64,000 nucleotides of DNA, taken from assembly GCF_000383955.1 (NCBI RefSeq), contig NZ_KB913013.1, positions 6,153,004-6,217,003 of the forward strand. The letters are read 5' to 3'. The DNA is from Rudanella lutea DSM 19387 (GTDB taxonomy: Bacteria; Bacteroidota; Bacteroidia; Cytophagales; Spirosomataceae). Positions 44,653-53,630 of this stretch are shown here, in pieces (within the stretch, counting starts at the first letter, position 1; every line of letters begins with the position of its first letter). The notes beneath the pieces were generated by a model that did no database searches, was not told the origin of the DNA, and saw nothing but the letters and a program-made list of their open reading frames with translations. The translations under genes were made by a program, and so were the position numbers.

Positions 44653-47600
44653 TCAATTCTCCTGACAAGCCGCGGTGATAGTCGTTGTACTGGCTGGAGA
44701 TACGTCGATAAATGGCCCTTCCTGACCGGTGCTCCAACGTACAGTGCCGGTACACCCCAAGGCGGTAAGTCGTACGGTTTGCCCTTCGCAGATCTGGGTT
44801 TTGGTTGCCACAATTCGAAACACCTCCGCTGCCGTTACGGTCAGGGTAAACGGTTGGCTCAAAACGTCAGACCCGTACCGAACCCGCACCGCATATGTGC
44901 CGGGCGGCAAACCGGCCGGTACCGCAAACCGCAGACCCGTGGTATTGCTTGTCAGGCTGGCTACCGTGGCCGATTGCGCCCCCGTTAGCTCGACCGTGAA
45001 AGGGGTCACGAGATCAAACGGGCACCCGGTGGGGTCGGTAGCATAGCTTACGTTCAGCGCACTACCCGCCCGCGCTGTGGTCGACGATGGGGTGGGCGGG
45101 CTCTCAAAGGCCGTATTACCTGCCAGATTGATATTCAGGCTCGCCGTGCTGCTGAGGCCGTTGCTCGTGTTGGTTACGGTCACCGAGTACACGCCGACAG
45201 CGTTGACTGTCGCCGAACTGCCCGATGTGCTCACAATGCCCGGTCCCGAAAAGTTGTAGGTGAGTGGACCCGTAGCGGCACTGGTACTCACCGCGAGCGT
45301 CAGCAAGGGGTTGTTGCAGGGTAGTACCCCGTTGTTGGAAGCCAGCAACTGCGCGCCCGGCGGAGCATCCATAGCATTGAGCAGGGTGTTGAAATTGGCG
45401 AATCCGTCACTCAGGGGCTCACCTCGCCCTCCCGAAACCAGAAAAACCTGTTCGTTGGCGGGCAGAACCAGATTGGCCGGTGCGCCCGGTACGGCCGTGA
45501 ATGTCTGCGGGGTTTGGGGCTCATTGTCGGTGCGTGAGTAGTACAGCTTGTGGATGGTGCCGGCCGTAAGCGAGGTGCTCACATCGAGGGTGATCTGGGC
45601 GTTGCCGAGGTTACGGAATGCCCGGTACGACTGCCCGTTGAGCTGCACTATCAGTCCTTTCAGATCGCCATTCGAAACCCGGCTGACCGTGGCATCGCCC
45701 ACGGCTCCGTTCTGCCGAATTTCAATCACGAAATACTTGCGCGTGTCGCCGGCGTACGTGTACAGGTTCGTGCCGTCGGAGAGGTTATATCGGAAAATGA
45801 TCTCTTCGGCCGTCGGGAAATCATCGCGCAGGATACCGGCCGTTCCGGTGCTGATTTGGGTGAAATCGTGGTCGTGGACAATGGTTTGCAGGTTGCCGTA
45901 CGCATACCGTTTGTTCGCTTCCAGCACCGTAATGCTTTTGGGATTTTGCAGTTCGCCCCGCCCGTAGGTAAACCGCACCCGCCCGTCAATCTCAAGGGCC
46001 TGGGCCGGGTTGCCATTCTTCGGAAACGTTTCGACCACGCCGATTATCCGGTCGGGTAGGGTAATCCACTGCTGAAACGTACCCCAGTCGCTATCGAAGG
46101 TGGTGGGCCCCACGTTTTGCCGTTGCAGCCCGCCCGACGCCGAGAAAGCCGTAGCTGTTTTCGTCACGGTTGTCTTGGGCTTGATGCGGGTGGATGTGTA
46201 CACCCAGTCGCGCCATTCCTGGTTAGCTGAGGTCCGAACGTGAACCTTTGAATGTACCGCCATCAGAGCCGCATTCAGTTCGTCGCGGTTTACGCCGTTG
46301 ACCGTCTGGCGGCCTGCCTGGGTCGTCATCGCGCCCACAAACGTTTGCATACCGGGTAAGCCACCGGGCGAGGTTGTCCCGACGACTTCACTCGCATCCA
46401 CATCGCGGCCCGAAATCGCGTACGAGAAACGGCCGTAGCGGGCGCGTGGTCCCTGAATATTACGGTCGTACACGACGTAGTTATCGGGTAGGGGTTTTGC
46501 GGTGATGTCGTTCCGGTAAAAGGATACGTTGAGAGGGCTCGGAAGCTGCTTGCGGAATACCGAGTTGTAGCCCGTACCAAACAATGCCCTGAACTGGTCG
46601 AGTTGGCCTTTCAGGTAGGGGTTGCCCGTCACAAAAACGAGCGGCTCCCCCGAAAAGCCCGATTGGCCGTTCCATTGTGTTTTCCACGATGGGGCCGTAA
46701 AAAACTCGGGCACCTCAGTTGGTTCGACGCTGATTAGCTCATAGTTGGCCGTTTTTGAGATAGCCGTCAGGGCCTCGGGTACGTCGAGCACGGCATGGAT
46801 CTTGGCCAGCGAGGTGGTGGTGCCGCCGTGGTAATTGGCCACTTCGTTTTGTTCGCGAATGTAGCTGTATGCTCCGTCCGGGTAGATGCACTGGGTGTTG
46901 AGCGAAGTCACGATGGTCCGGGCAAAGTTGGTCCAGTCGGTGCGGTTTCGGTGCAAACCGGTCTGGGCCAGCACTTCGGCATACGACACGTCGCGGTTCA
47001 CGTAGGTGCCACCGGCCAGCCCCGTTTGGGCAATGGTGAAATAAATGCCGCCCATGATGTCGGAGGCATTGCGCATACGGTTTTTAAAGGTGGTGGGGAT
47101 ATAGTCGGCAAAGGAATAGTCGGCCATGCGCCAGCTGTACGCAAACGTAGGCGACGCAAACCAGTCGTTCAGGCCGCTTGTGGTGGCTCCGGGCACTTCG
47201 TCGATTTCACCGCTGGCGCCGTGCGTATTGTAGTCGTCGGCTGAGGCATACAGAATATGCAGGAAACGGTAAAACAGATCGGGGTTGTACCGGTACTCAC
47301 TCAGGGGAGATACCAGCAGCCAGTACAGGCTTTCGGCGGTGGCACCGGTCTCCCGAATGATAGGGGCGAGCCCGCGCCCACCCGGAAACACCATCGAAGC
47401 AGAGGTGGATTTGGTGGTTGTGAGCGGGGGTAAGCCGGATTGCGATGGCGGGAACGCCTGCCCCAGGTACGTACCGGCCCAACTGTTCATGGCCTGAATA
47501 AACGGGTTCGTGGCGGCTGACGTGTGGATTGGCGCGGGGAAAAAACCAATTCCTTTATCGGGTACCAACGGTACGGTGGTGGCTGTCAGGGTATTGATGT

Positions 47601-48411
47601 CGGCCTGCAGGGCGTTGGCTTCGTCGGTGAAGCCCGCGTTGGCGGCTAACTCCTGCCGTTCGCGGGCCACCTGAATGGCTGTCAGACGTAAATCCTCCAG
47701 GGTTCCCACCGTTGAGGCCGGGCGCATGGAAAAATCATCGAACCAGAACTGCTTGGGGCAGGGACCCTGCGGCAATGAGGCTCCGGTAGTGCCGGTGCCG
47801 GTATTGGGCCGCACCGATATCCGCATACCTGTGCGCTCGGCCTCGGTCCAGCCCGACAGGTCGACTACGGCCCGGTACTTCCGCCAGCCGGTGGTCGACG
47901 AAAACGAGGAGGCCGTGCCGGTGACCGTCCCCGACGTTTCGCCCCCGTTGGCGGTGGCCGCAGCCGTTGATTTAAACACGTTTAGCGTCACGAGCGATAC
48001 GCCGTCCGACTTCATGAAAAAGCTCACCTCGTAACTGCCAGCCGCCACCGGTTGCGACAATACCTGATACAGCTTGATGTCGTTACGGTTGGTGTGCTTC
48101 GTGATGCGCATGTACAGCGACTGGTTGCCTGAGTTGCGGTCGGTGGTGGTAATGACCGAGCTACCGCTTGAGCAACCCGTTGTGGGACCCGAACAGAGGG
48201 TAGTGGTACTGCACGTTCCGGTCACGAACGTGAGCTGCCACCGTCCCTGTACCGCTGTCCCCGAAACAGTGCCGCTCAGGTTGGTGGTGTAGCTGCTGGT
48301 GCCAGCCGTGATGCCCTCAAAACCGGGGTCAGTAACCAGATTGGTTTGGGCCCGGAGGGGTAACCCCGCCAGCCAAAACAATGAGAAGAAAAGGAGTAAG
48401 CGTGGGAGCAT
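44653..48411 (-). CDS. Large exported multidomain protein with PL8-like lyase core
   Basis: A 1252-residue protein with signal peptide (LFWLAGLPLRAQ). Order by eye: N-terminal CBM-like jelly roll (LVTDPGFEG onward, to about 230); helical toroid of about 240-580 (CIYPDGAYSYIREQNEVANYHGG is an extended loop with Asn, Tyr and His); beta-sandwich with RYGRFSYAISGRDVDASEVV-type text, which recalls the central domain of PL8 chondroitin/hyaluronate lyases; then Ig-like domains ending ICEGQTVRLTALG. The lyase call is remote and unproven. Unlike the gene at 60507 it shows no type IX sorting domain at its end. Confidence 0.6.
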   Translation of the reverse strand: MLPRLLLFFSLFWLAGLPLRAQTNLVTDPGFEGITAGTSSYTTNLSGTVSGTAVQGRWQLTFVTGTCSTTTLCSGPTTGCSSGSSVITTTDRNSGNQSLYMRITKHTNRNDIKLYQVLSQPVAAGSYEVSFFMKSDGVSLVTLNVFKSTAAATANGGETSGTVTGTASSFSSTTGWRKYRAVVDLSGWTEAERTGMRISVRPNTGTGTTGASLPQGPCPKQFWFDDFSMRPASTVGTLEDLRLTAIQVARERQELAANAGFTDEANALQADINTLTATTVPLVPDKGIGFFPAPIHTSAATNPFIQAMNSWAGTYLGQAFPPSQSGLPPLTTTKSTSASMVFPGGRGLAPIIRETGATAESLYWLLVSPLSEYRYNPDLFYRFLHILYASADDYNTHGASGEIDEVPGATTSGLNDWFASPTFAYSWRMADYSFADYIPTTFKNRMRNASDIMGGIYFTIAQTGLAGGTYVNRDVSYAEVLAQTGLHRNRTDWTNFARTIVTSLNTQCIYPDGAYSYIREQNEVANYHGGTTTSLAKIHAVLDVPEALTAISKTANYELISVEPTEVPEFFTAPSWKTQWNGQSGFSGEPLVFVTGNPYLKGQLDQFRALFGTGYNSVFRKQLPSPLNVSFYRNDITAKPLPDNYVVYDRNIQGPRARYGRFSYAISGRDVDASEVVGTTSPGGLPGMQTFVGAMTTQAGRQTVNGVNRDELNAALMAVHSKVHVRTSANQEWRDWVYTSTRIKPKTTVTKTATAFSASGGLQRQNVGPTTFDSDWGTFQQWITLPDRIIGVVETFPKNGNPAQALEIDGRVRFTYGRGELQNPKSITVLEANKRYAYGNLQTIVHDHDFTQISTGTAGILRDDFPTAEEIIFRYNLSDGTNLYTYAGDTRKYFVIEIRQNGAVGDATVSRVSNGDLKGLIVQLNGQSYRAFRNLGNAQITLDVSTSLTAGTIHKLYYSRTDNEPQTPQTFTAVPGAPANLVLPANEQVFLVSGGRGEPLSDGFANFNTLLNAMDAPPGAQLLASNNGVLPCNNPLLTLAVSTSAATGPLTYNFSGPGIVSTSGSSATVNAVGVYSVTVTNTSNGLSSTASLNINLAGNTAFESPPTPSSTTARAGSALNVSYATDPTGCPFDLVTPFTVELTGAQSATVASLTSNTTGLRFAVPAGLPPGTYAVRVRYGSDVLSQPFTLTVTAAEVFRIVATKTQICEGQTVRLTALGCTGTVRWSTGQEGPFIDVSPASTTTITAACQEN

Positions 48412-48562
48412 AGAAGACAGATTGATGCACGTGAGATTCTGTACAAAGCAAGTTGTACGGCTCCTTTTGGGCTTGTCTCAGTTGGTCAATTCCTGTTCTC
48501 TATGTCTCATTGTTGGCTTCTGGCGGGGTTTTATGTGAAAAAACGCGTTTGGGCCGCCGGTT

Positions 48563-49342
48563 TCAGATGGCCCGGTCGAGATGAACGTACCCCCCGTCGA
48601 CGTGGAACAGCTGCCCGGTTGTGTGGCTCGATTTGGCCGACAGCAGAAACGCGACCATCTGCCCAATTTCGTCGGCGGTAGTCATCCGATTTTCGAGCGG
48701 AATTTTAGCGGTGATGGCCGCGAGTTTGGCCGCCGGATCGGGGAACGTCTCTATCCAATGGGCGTACAGGGGCGTGAAACATTCGGCCACAATCAGGGCG
48801 TTCACCCGAATGCGGTACGGCAGTAGTTCCACGGCCCACTCGCGGGTGAGCGCGTTGCGTCCGCCATTGGCCGCGGCATAAGCCGAGGTATTGCCCTGAC
48901 CCGTCTCGGCTGTTTTGGAGCCAATGTTCACAATGCTCCCCCCGCTTGCCTTGAGGTAGGGGAGGGCGTGTTGCGCCATCAGGTAATAATGTACTAAGTT
49001 TTTGTGCAGCGAGTCGATAAAGGCGGTGTAGCTCCCGTGTTCGAGACCTACGCCATCGTTCACGCCAGCATTGTTCACCAGTCCGTCAATTCGCCCAAAG
49101 GCGGCAACGGCTTCCTGCACAGCCCGGGCGCAGTGGTCGGGTTGGGTGAGTTCGGCCTGAATGGCGAAAGCTCGGCCACCGGCGGCTTCGAGTGTAGCGA
49201 CGGCGGCCCGGTTGTCGGCCTCGTTACGACCGATGATAACCGGAATGGCTCCTTCGGCCGCGAGCACCCGGCAGATGCCTTCGCCAATGCCTTTGGCTCC
49301 GCCTGTTACGAGAATAACCTTGTCGGTAAGTTGTAAATCCAT
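48563..49342 (-). CDS. L-fucose dehydrogenase-like SDR, catalytic Lys replaced by Asn
   Basis: A 259-residue SDR from ATG 49342 (MDLQLTDKVILVTGG). Nucleotide-binding TGGAKGIG at 13-20, NNAG at 90-93, and stretches NLVHYYLMAQHALPYLK, TGQGNTSAYAA and HTTGQLFHVDGGY that I recognise from L-fucose dehydrogenases such as those of Burkholderia and Campylobacter. It would oxidise L-fucose to L-fuconolactone. The active-site motif reads Tyr155-A-A-A-Asn159 where SDRs have Tyr-x-x-x-Lys; the Asn codon is at 48866-48868. Last gene of the fucose operon, 70 bases after the phosphatase gene. The frame is open upstream to 49444 without support. Confidence 0.75.
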   Translation of the reverse strand: MDLQLTDKVILVTGGAKGIGEGICRVLAAEGAIPVIIGRNEADNRAAVATLEAAGGRAFAIQAELTQPDHCARAVQEAVAAFGRIDGLVNNAGVNDGVGLEHGSYTAFIDSLHKNLVHYYLMAQHALPYLKASGGSIVNIGSKTAETGQGNTSAYAAANGGRNALTREWAVELLPYRIRVNALIVAECFTPLYAHWIETFPDPAAKLAAITAKIPLENRMTTADEIGQMVAFLLSAKSSHTTGQLFHVDGGYVHLDRAI

Positions 49343-49412
49343 GTCTGATTTGGTTAGAAAAAAAGAAAGCCAGCACGCAATCGCATGTGGCTTTCGGTTG
49401 CTCCAACCTTTT

Positions 49413-50414
49413 TTATTGAACGAAAAATGAGAGTAGCCCATCAATCATCGCCGTGGAGCCGAGGTAAAGCGGGCTGCGCTGATGAATGGATTGTGGCGGA
49501 ATATCCAGAATATCAAGGGCTCCGTCGATGGCTTGCCCACCGGCCTGTTCCATGAGGTAGGCGAGGGGGTAGCACTCGTACAAAAGCCGCAGTTTGCCCA
49601 CGGGTAAAACAGTAGTGGGTGGGTACAGGTAAATGCCGCCCTTGAGCAGGTTTCGATGGAAATCGCCCACGAGTGAGCCAATGTACCGACCCGCGTACTG
49701 CTGCTCGTGGCAATAGTCGAGGTATTGCTGCACACCGGCCGGAAACAGCCGCCGGTTGCCTTCGTTGCACGAGTAAATGCGGCCCTGCTGTGGAATCTGC
49801 ATGAGGGCGTGCGACAGAAAAAACTCGCCGAGCGATTGGTCGTACGTGAATCCGTTGACGCCATGCCCGGTGGCATACACCAGCATGGTCGAGGAGCCGT
49901 ACAACACATACCCGGCAGCTACCTGCCGTCGGCCACCCTGCAAAAAGTCGGCTTCGGTGGGCTCGGTGCCTGTGGGCGAGACCCGCCGGTAAATAGAGAA
50001 AATAGTGCCGATGGACACGTTTACGTCGATGTTCGAAGAACCGTCGAGCGGGTCGATGGCGACCACGTAATGCGCCTGTCGGTTACCGGTCTGAATGATG
50101 GCGTCGCGCTCTTCCGACACAATGGCGGCAACTTCGCCCCCGTTGGTCAGGGCGCGGATAAACCGGATATCGGCCACCACATCGAGTTTTTGCTGGCTCT
50201 CGCCCTGCACGTTGGCGGTGCCGAAAGCCCCCGTAATGTCGATCAGACCCGCCCGGTTTATTTCGCGGTTCACCACTTTGGCCGCCAGCGCAATGTCGCG
50301 CAGAAGTTGCGAAAGCTCGCCCGACGCGTGCGGAAACGCGGCCTGATTTTGCATGATAAACCGGTCGAGCGTAATGCCAACGGGTAGGGCAAGCGGATGT
50401 TCGTCTGTGCGCAT
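49413..50414 (-). CDS. fbp: Fructose-1,6-bisphosphatase, class I
   Basis: A 333-residue enzyme of gluconeogenesis that hydrolyses fructose 1,6-bisphosphate in the cytoplasm. The metal-binding EE at 101-102 and DPLDGSSN at 121-128 are intact, as are GIYLYPPT and [20 protein letters not shown]. Normal length, no truncation. Its place inside a sugar-breakdown operon is unusual, but fits a pathway that yields only C3 products. Start at 50414 gives the usual N-terminus; 68 bases separate it from the FAH-family gene. Confidence 0.95.
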   Translation of the reverse strand: MRTDEHPLALPVGITLDRFIMQNQAAFPHASGELSQLLRDIALAAKVVNREINRAGLIDITGAFGTANVQGESQQKLDVVADIRFIRALTNGGEVAAIVSEERDAIIQTGNRQAHYVVAIDPLDGSSNIDVNVSIGTIFSIYRRVSPTGTEPTEADFLQGGRRQVAAGYVLYGSSTMLVYATGHGVNGFTYDQSLGEFFLSHALMQIPQQGRIYSCNEGNRRLFPAGVQQYLDYCHEQQYAGRYIGSLVGDFHRNLLKGGIYLYPPTTVLPVGKLRLLYECYPLAYLMEQAGGQAIDGALDILDIPPQSIHQRSPLYLGSTAMIDGLLSFFVQ

Positions 50415-50482
50415 ACGTGTGTCGTGAAAAAAGATAGCCTCCGCTCAAGCCGACGAAGGCTATCCAACTAACCTATTTTGAA

Positions 50483-51355
50483 CTAATCTTCTTCGGTAAA
50501 GGCCCGTACGGTCTGCCGTGCCCTGCCCAGCCCATCAATGCCCAGCTCCACCACATCGCCGGGTTGGAGGTAGGTGGGCGGATTCATGCCCAAGCCAACA
50601 CCCGGCGGGGTGCCGGTCGAGATAATGTCGCCGGGCAGGAGGGTCATGAACTGACTCACATACGCAATCAGGTGCGGGATGCCAAAAATGAGGGTGCGGG
50701 TGTTGCCATCCTGCCGGGTTTGGCCGTTCACGGTGAGCCACAGCCGGAGGTTGTTCACGTCGTCAATTTCGTCGGGCGTGACCAGGTAAGGGCCCATCGG
50801 CGCAAACGTGTCGCAGCCTTTACCCTTGTCCCAGGTGCCCCCGCGCTCCAGCTGAAACGCCCGCTCCGACACGTCGTTGTGCAGGCAATACCCCGCCACA
50901 TACTGCATGGCGTTGGCCTCAGTCACGTACCGCGCCCGCCGACCGATCACCACCGCCAGTTCGACTTCCCAGTCAGTTTTGGTGGAGCCGCGCGGGATCT
51001 CGATGTCGTCATTTGGGCCAACGAGGGCCGTGCTGGCTTTCAGAAAAATGACCGGCTCGGTTGGGATGGCCGCGCCGGTTTCGCGGGCGTGGTCTTCGTA
51101 GTTCAGCCCGATGCACACAATTTTGGAGGGTCGCGCCACCGGTGCCCCCAGCCGTGCGCCCTCAGGGATGCGGGGCAGCAGATTTTCAAGCTGTTGCGGA
51201 ATGCTGTTGATGTGATTGCGCAACCGGACCAGGCCATCTTCGGCAAAGAAAGCCTCGTCGTAGTCGCGCACCAGGGCCGATGCGTCGTAAAATTTTCCGC
51301 CCAGTTCCAGGCCGGGTTTCTCGTTCCCGGCGGGGCCAAAACGTAGCAGTTTCAT
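50483..51355 (-). CDS. FAH-family hydrolase, likely 2,4-diketo-3-deoxy-L-fuconate hydrolase
   Basis: A 290-residue enzyme from ATG 51355 (MKLLRFGPAGNEKPG), 5 bases after the upstream SDR stop. Fumarylacetoacetase-fold landmarks: CIGLNYEDHARETG, the metal ligands in DWEVELAVVIGRR and HNDVSERAFQ, and ISTGTPPGVG. In the non-phosphorylating fucose route this family splits the 2,4-diketo acid into pyruvate and L-lactate. The assignment rests on family plus the neighbouring fucosidase, permease, SDRs and lactate genes; related FAH proteins act in rhamnose and arabinose routes. Confidence 0.8.
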   Translation of the reverse strand: MKLLRFGPAGNEKPGLELGGKFYDASALVRDYDEAFFAEDGLVRLRNHINSIPQQLENLLPRIPEGARLGAPVARPSKIVCIGLNYEDHARETGAAIPTEPVIFLKASTALVGPNDDIEIPRGSTKTDWEVELAVVIGRRARYVTEANAMQYVAGYCLHNDVSERAFQLERGGTWDKGKGCDTFAPMGPYLVTPDEIDDVNNLRLWLTVNGQTRQDGNTRTLIFGIPHLIAYVSQFMTLLPGDIISTGTPPGVGLGMNPPTYLQPGDVVELGIDGLGRARQTVRAFTEED

Positions 51356-51360
51356 AATGC

Positions 51361-52125
51361 TTAGTTGTTTAGACGGACAAATCCGCCGTCGATGGGGTAA
51401 TCGCAGCCGGTGATAAAGGCGGCTTCGTCGGAGCACAGGTACAGGGCCAGGGCGGCTACTTCGTCGGGTTTGCCCATGCGGCCAATCGGCTGACTTTGGG
51501 CCAATTTCTCAAACATTTCGGGTTCGCGGCCGGGGTAGTTTCGGGCCAGGAACCCATCGACAAAAGGTGTGTGTACCCGCGCCGGGCTGATGCAGTTGCA
51601 GCGGATGTGATCGGCCAGGTAATCGCGGGCTACCGAGAGGGTCATGGCCTGCACAGCCCCCTTGCTCATGGAGTAGGCAAACCGGTCAGGAATTCCCACC
51701 AGGGCGGCAATGGACGACAGGTTGAGGATAACCCCGCCCCCCTGCGCCTGCATGAGCTGCACCACCGCCGACAGGCAGTTGTACACGCCTTTCACGTTGA
51801 CCGACACCACCCGGTCGAAGTCGGCCTCGGTCGTTTGGTGCAGTTTCCCGACGTGGGCAATGCCGGCGTTATTGACCAGCACGTCGATCCGGCGAATTTT
51901 GCCGATCGTATGGTGTACCTGCCGGGCGTTGGCCACATCGCAGGCATGTACGAAGGCGTTTCCGCCCTCGGCCCGGATCGCATCGGCGGTTTGGTTGGCC
52001 GTGTCGGTGTCAAAGTCGAGCAGGTGAACGGTGGCTCCCTGTTGCGCAAACAAGCGCGAAATAGCCGCCCCAATTCCGCTGCCTCCGCCCGTAATCACGG
52101 CACTTTTATCGGTTAGTTTAAACAT
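51361..52125 (-). CDS. SDR dehydrogenase, likely 2-keto-3-deoxy-L-fuconate dehydrogenase
   Basis: A 254-residue SDR with intact motifs: TGGGSGIG near 13-20, NNAG, catalytic Ser, and YSMSK with Tyr and Lys. The acidic LLDFD after the second strand points to NAD as cofactor. Cysteines in HIRCNCISP and the end TGCDYPIDGGFV resemble the ketodeoxyfuconate dehydrogenase branch known from Xanthomonas. Placed 5 bases before the FAH hydrolase that would use its product. Which of the two SDRs acts on fucose and which on the ketodeoxy acid is inferred from similarity. Confidence 0.8.
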   Translation of the reverse strand: MFKLTDKSAVITGGGSGIGAAISRLFAQQGATVHLLDFDTDTANQTADAIRAEGGNAFVHACDVANARQVHHTIGKIRRIDVLVNNAGIAHVGKLHQTTEADFDRVVSVNVKGVYNCLSAVVQLMQAQGGGVILNLSSIAALVGIPDRFAYSMSKGAVQAMTLSVARDYLADHIRCNCISPARVHTPFVDGFLARNYPGREPEMFEKLAQSQPIGRMGKPDEVAALALYLCSDEAAFITGCDYPIDGGFVRLNN

Positions 52126-52163
52126 CTTCTGTCAGCGTCCAATCACTCATTCAGTCATTCTCC

Positions 52164-53522
52164 TCAGTGCGCTCCGTCCAGCTTGCTTCGTTTCTCGCCA
52201 GCCAGTTCAAGGGGTTTATACCGGGCGTTGGTGATTTTAAGCACCACGGGGTTCGGCCATTTGTTGTTGGTGTACAGTCGGTGCCCGTTTACGGCGCTGA
52301 TGACCAAGCCCAGGGGTGTGGCCTGCCAGTTGATCGACGCATCAAAACCTTCGCGGTACTCGACCAGCTTACTGTCGTATCCTACCACGCTCACTTTGGT
52401 TTGGGCAGAGCCTTCGAGGGTTTTGAACACAAACTCTTTCCGGTCGCCGTACTTCCATTCTGTACCGCCCGGCACGAAAGCGTAGACCGCATTTTCGCGG
52501 GTGCTTTTCACAAACCAGATCGGCCCCTCGCGGGTAACGTCCCACGACCGCACGCCGTGGATGCTCTCGCCGTTGACGAGGTTCCACAAGGCTACTTCCC
52601 GCAAGAGGGCCTCCTGCTCAATCTGGATTTCGCCGTTGGGCTTGGGGCCTACGTTTAGCAGCAGGTTGCCGCCCTTGGCCCGGGTTTCGATGAGCATATT
52701 GATAATCTCGGTGCCGGTTTTGTGCGGGTCGTTGGTGGGTTTGTACTGCCAGTCGGTGCCCATGGTGTAGCACGACTCCCAGGGGCCGGGCAGCGGCTTG
52801 TCGGGTATTTTCTGCTCAGGCGTGTTCATTTGCCCCCGCGTTACGACCACGTTGGGTTGCAACTGCCAGGCGTACTCTTTCAGGCCCTCGGCCGGTCCGT
52901 CGAAAAACAGAATGTCGATTGGGCCGTAGTTGGTCAGCAGCTCTTTCAACTGGGCTTTGTCGAGGGCCATCAGACCAGGGTTGTTGGCCGGAAAATGCTG
53001 CGGGTGCTGCAACCGCCCGATGGGAATTTTATGTTCGTACAGATAATTAAAATCCTCGGGAGAGAAGTACAGGCCCACGGCAATCCCCTGTTTGCGGAAG
53101 GCGTCGAGCACTTCGCGAACGATGTCGCGCTTGAAGGGGCGGTCCGCCGACGAGCTACTACCCACACTAAAGGGCGTCGTTTTGGTGGGCCACATGCAGA
53201 AACCTGCATGGTGTTTGGCCGTGAACACCACGTATTTCATGCCCGCGAGCCGGGCGAGGGTCGCCCACTCTTCGGGGTCAAACTTTTTCGGGTTGAATGT
53301 CGCGGGAAGCTCTGTTGTGAAGCGATTCAGATAATCTTCGGAAGCCCCGGCCATCGAATGGCTAATCACGGCCCCCACCTGCGAATCGAGGCTCCAGTGA
53401 ATAAACATGCCGAAACCGAGGTCCATAAACCACTGCTCACGCTCGGGTTTATTGGCTGTTTGTTGCGCCTGAGCCGAAGTTAGGCTCAGGCCGATTAGCA
53501 GAAGTAAAAAAAGTTTTTTCAT
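52164..53522 (-). CDS. Alpha-L-fucosidase (GH29), exported
   Basis: A 452-residue glycosidase with signal peptide (LTSAQAQ). GH29 marks: FGMFIHW with His42, FTAKHHAGFCMW with His104-His105, and ILFFDGP with the nucleophile Asp208. The acid/base residue lies in the variable part after it and is not assigned. It releases L-fucose for the permease and pathway enzymes coded in the same operon. About 108 bases separate it from the dehydratase gene upstream and 38 bases from the SDR gene downstream. Confidence 0.93.
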   Translation of the reverse strand: MKKLFLLLLIGLSLTSAQAQQTANKPEREQWFMDLGFGMFIHWSLDSQVGAVISHSMAGASEDYLNRFTTELPATFNPKKFDPEEWATLARLAGMKYVVFTAKHHAGFCMWPTKTTPFSVGSSSSADRPFKRDIVREVLDAFRKQGIAVGLYFSPEDFNYLYEHKIPIGRLQHPQHFPANNPGLMALDKAQLKELLTNYGPIDILFFDGPAEGLKEYAWQLQPNVVVTRGQMNTPEQKIPDKPLPGPWESCYTMGTDWQYKPTNDPHKTGTEIINMLIETRAKGGNLLLNVGPKPNGEIQIEQEALLREVALWNLVNGESIHGVRSWDVTREGPIWFVKSTRENAVYAFVPGGTEWKYGDRKEFVFKTLEGSAQTKVSVVGYDSKLVEYREGFDASINWQATPLGLVISAVNGHRLYTNNKWPNPVVLKITNARYKPLELAGEKRSKLDGAH

Positions 53523-53630
53523 GTCTACCTGAAAAATGGATGGCTTTCTTTGGTATAAAATGTTGTTAGTCAGTGGTTTGGGGTAAGGGTTGTTTCGGCA
53601 AAAAACGACAAACCAAAAACTGTAAACTCC

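Noticed and set aside
48441..48458. GTACAA / TTGTAC inverted repeat upstream of the large surface protein as an operator
   Set aside because: Six-base arms in AT-containing leader DNA are too short to support without a second copy or a linked regulator.
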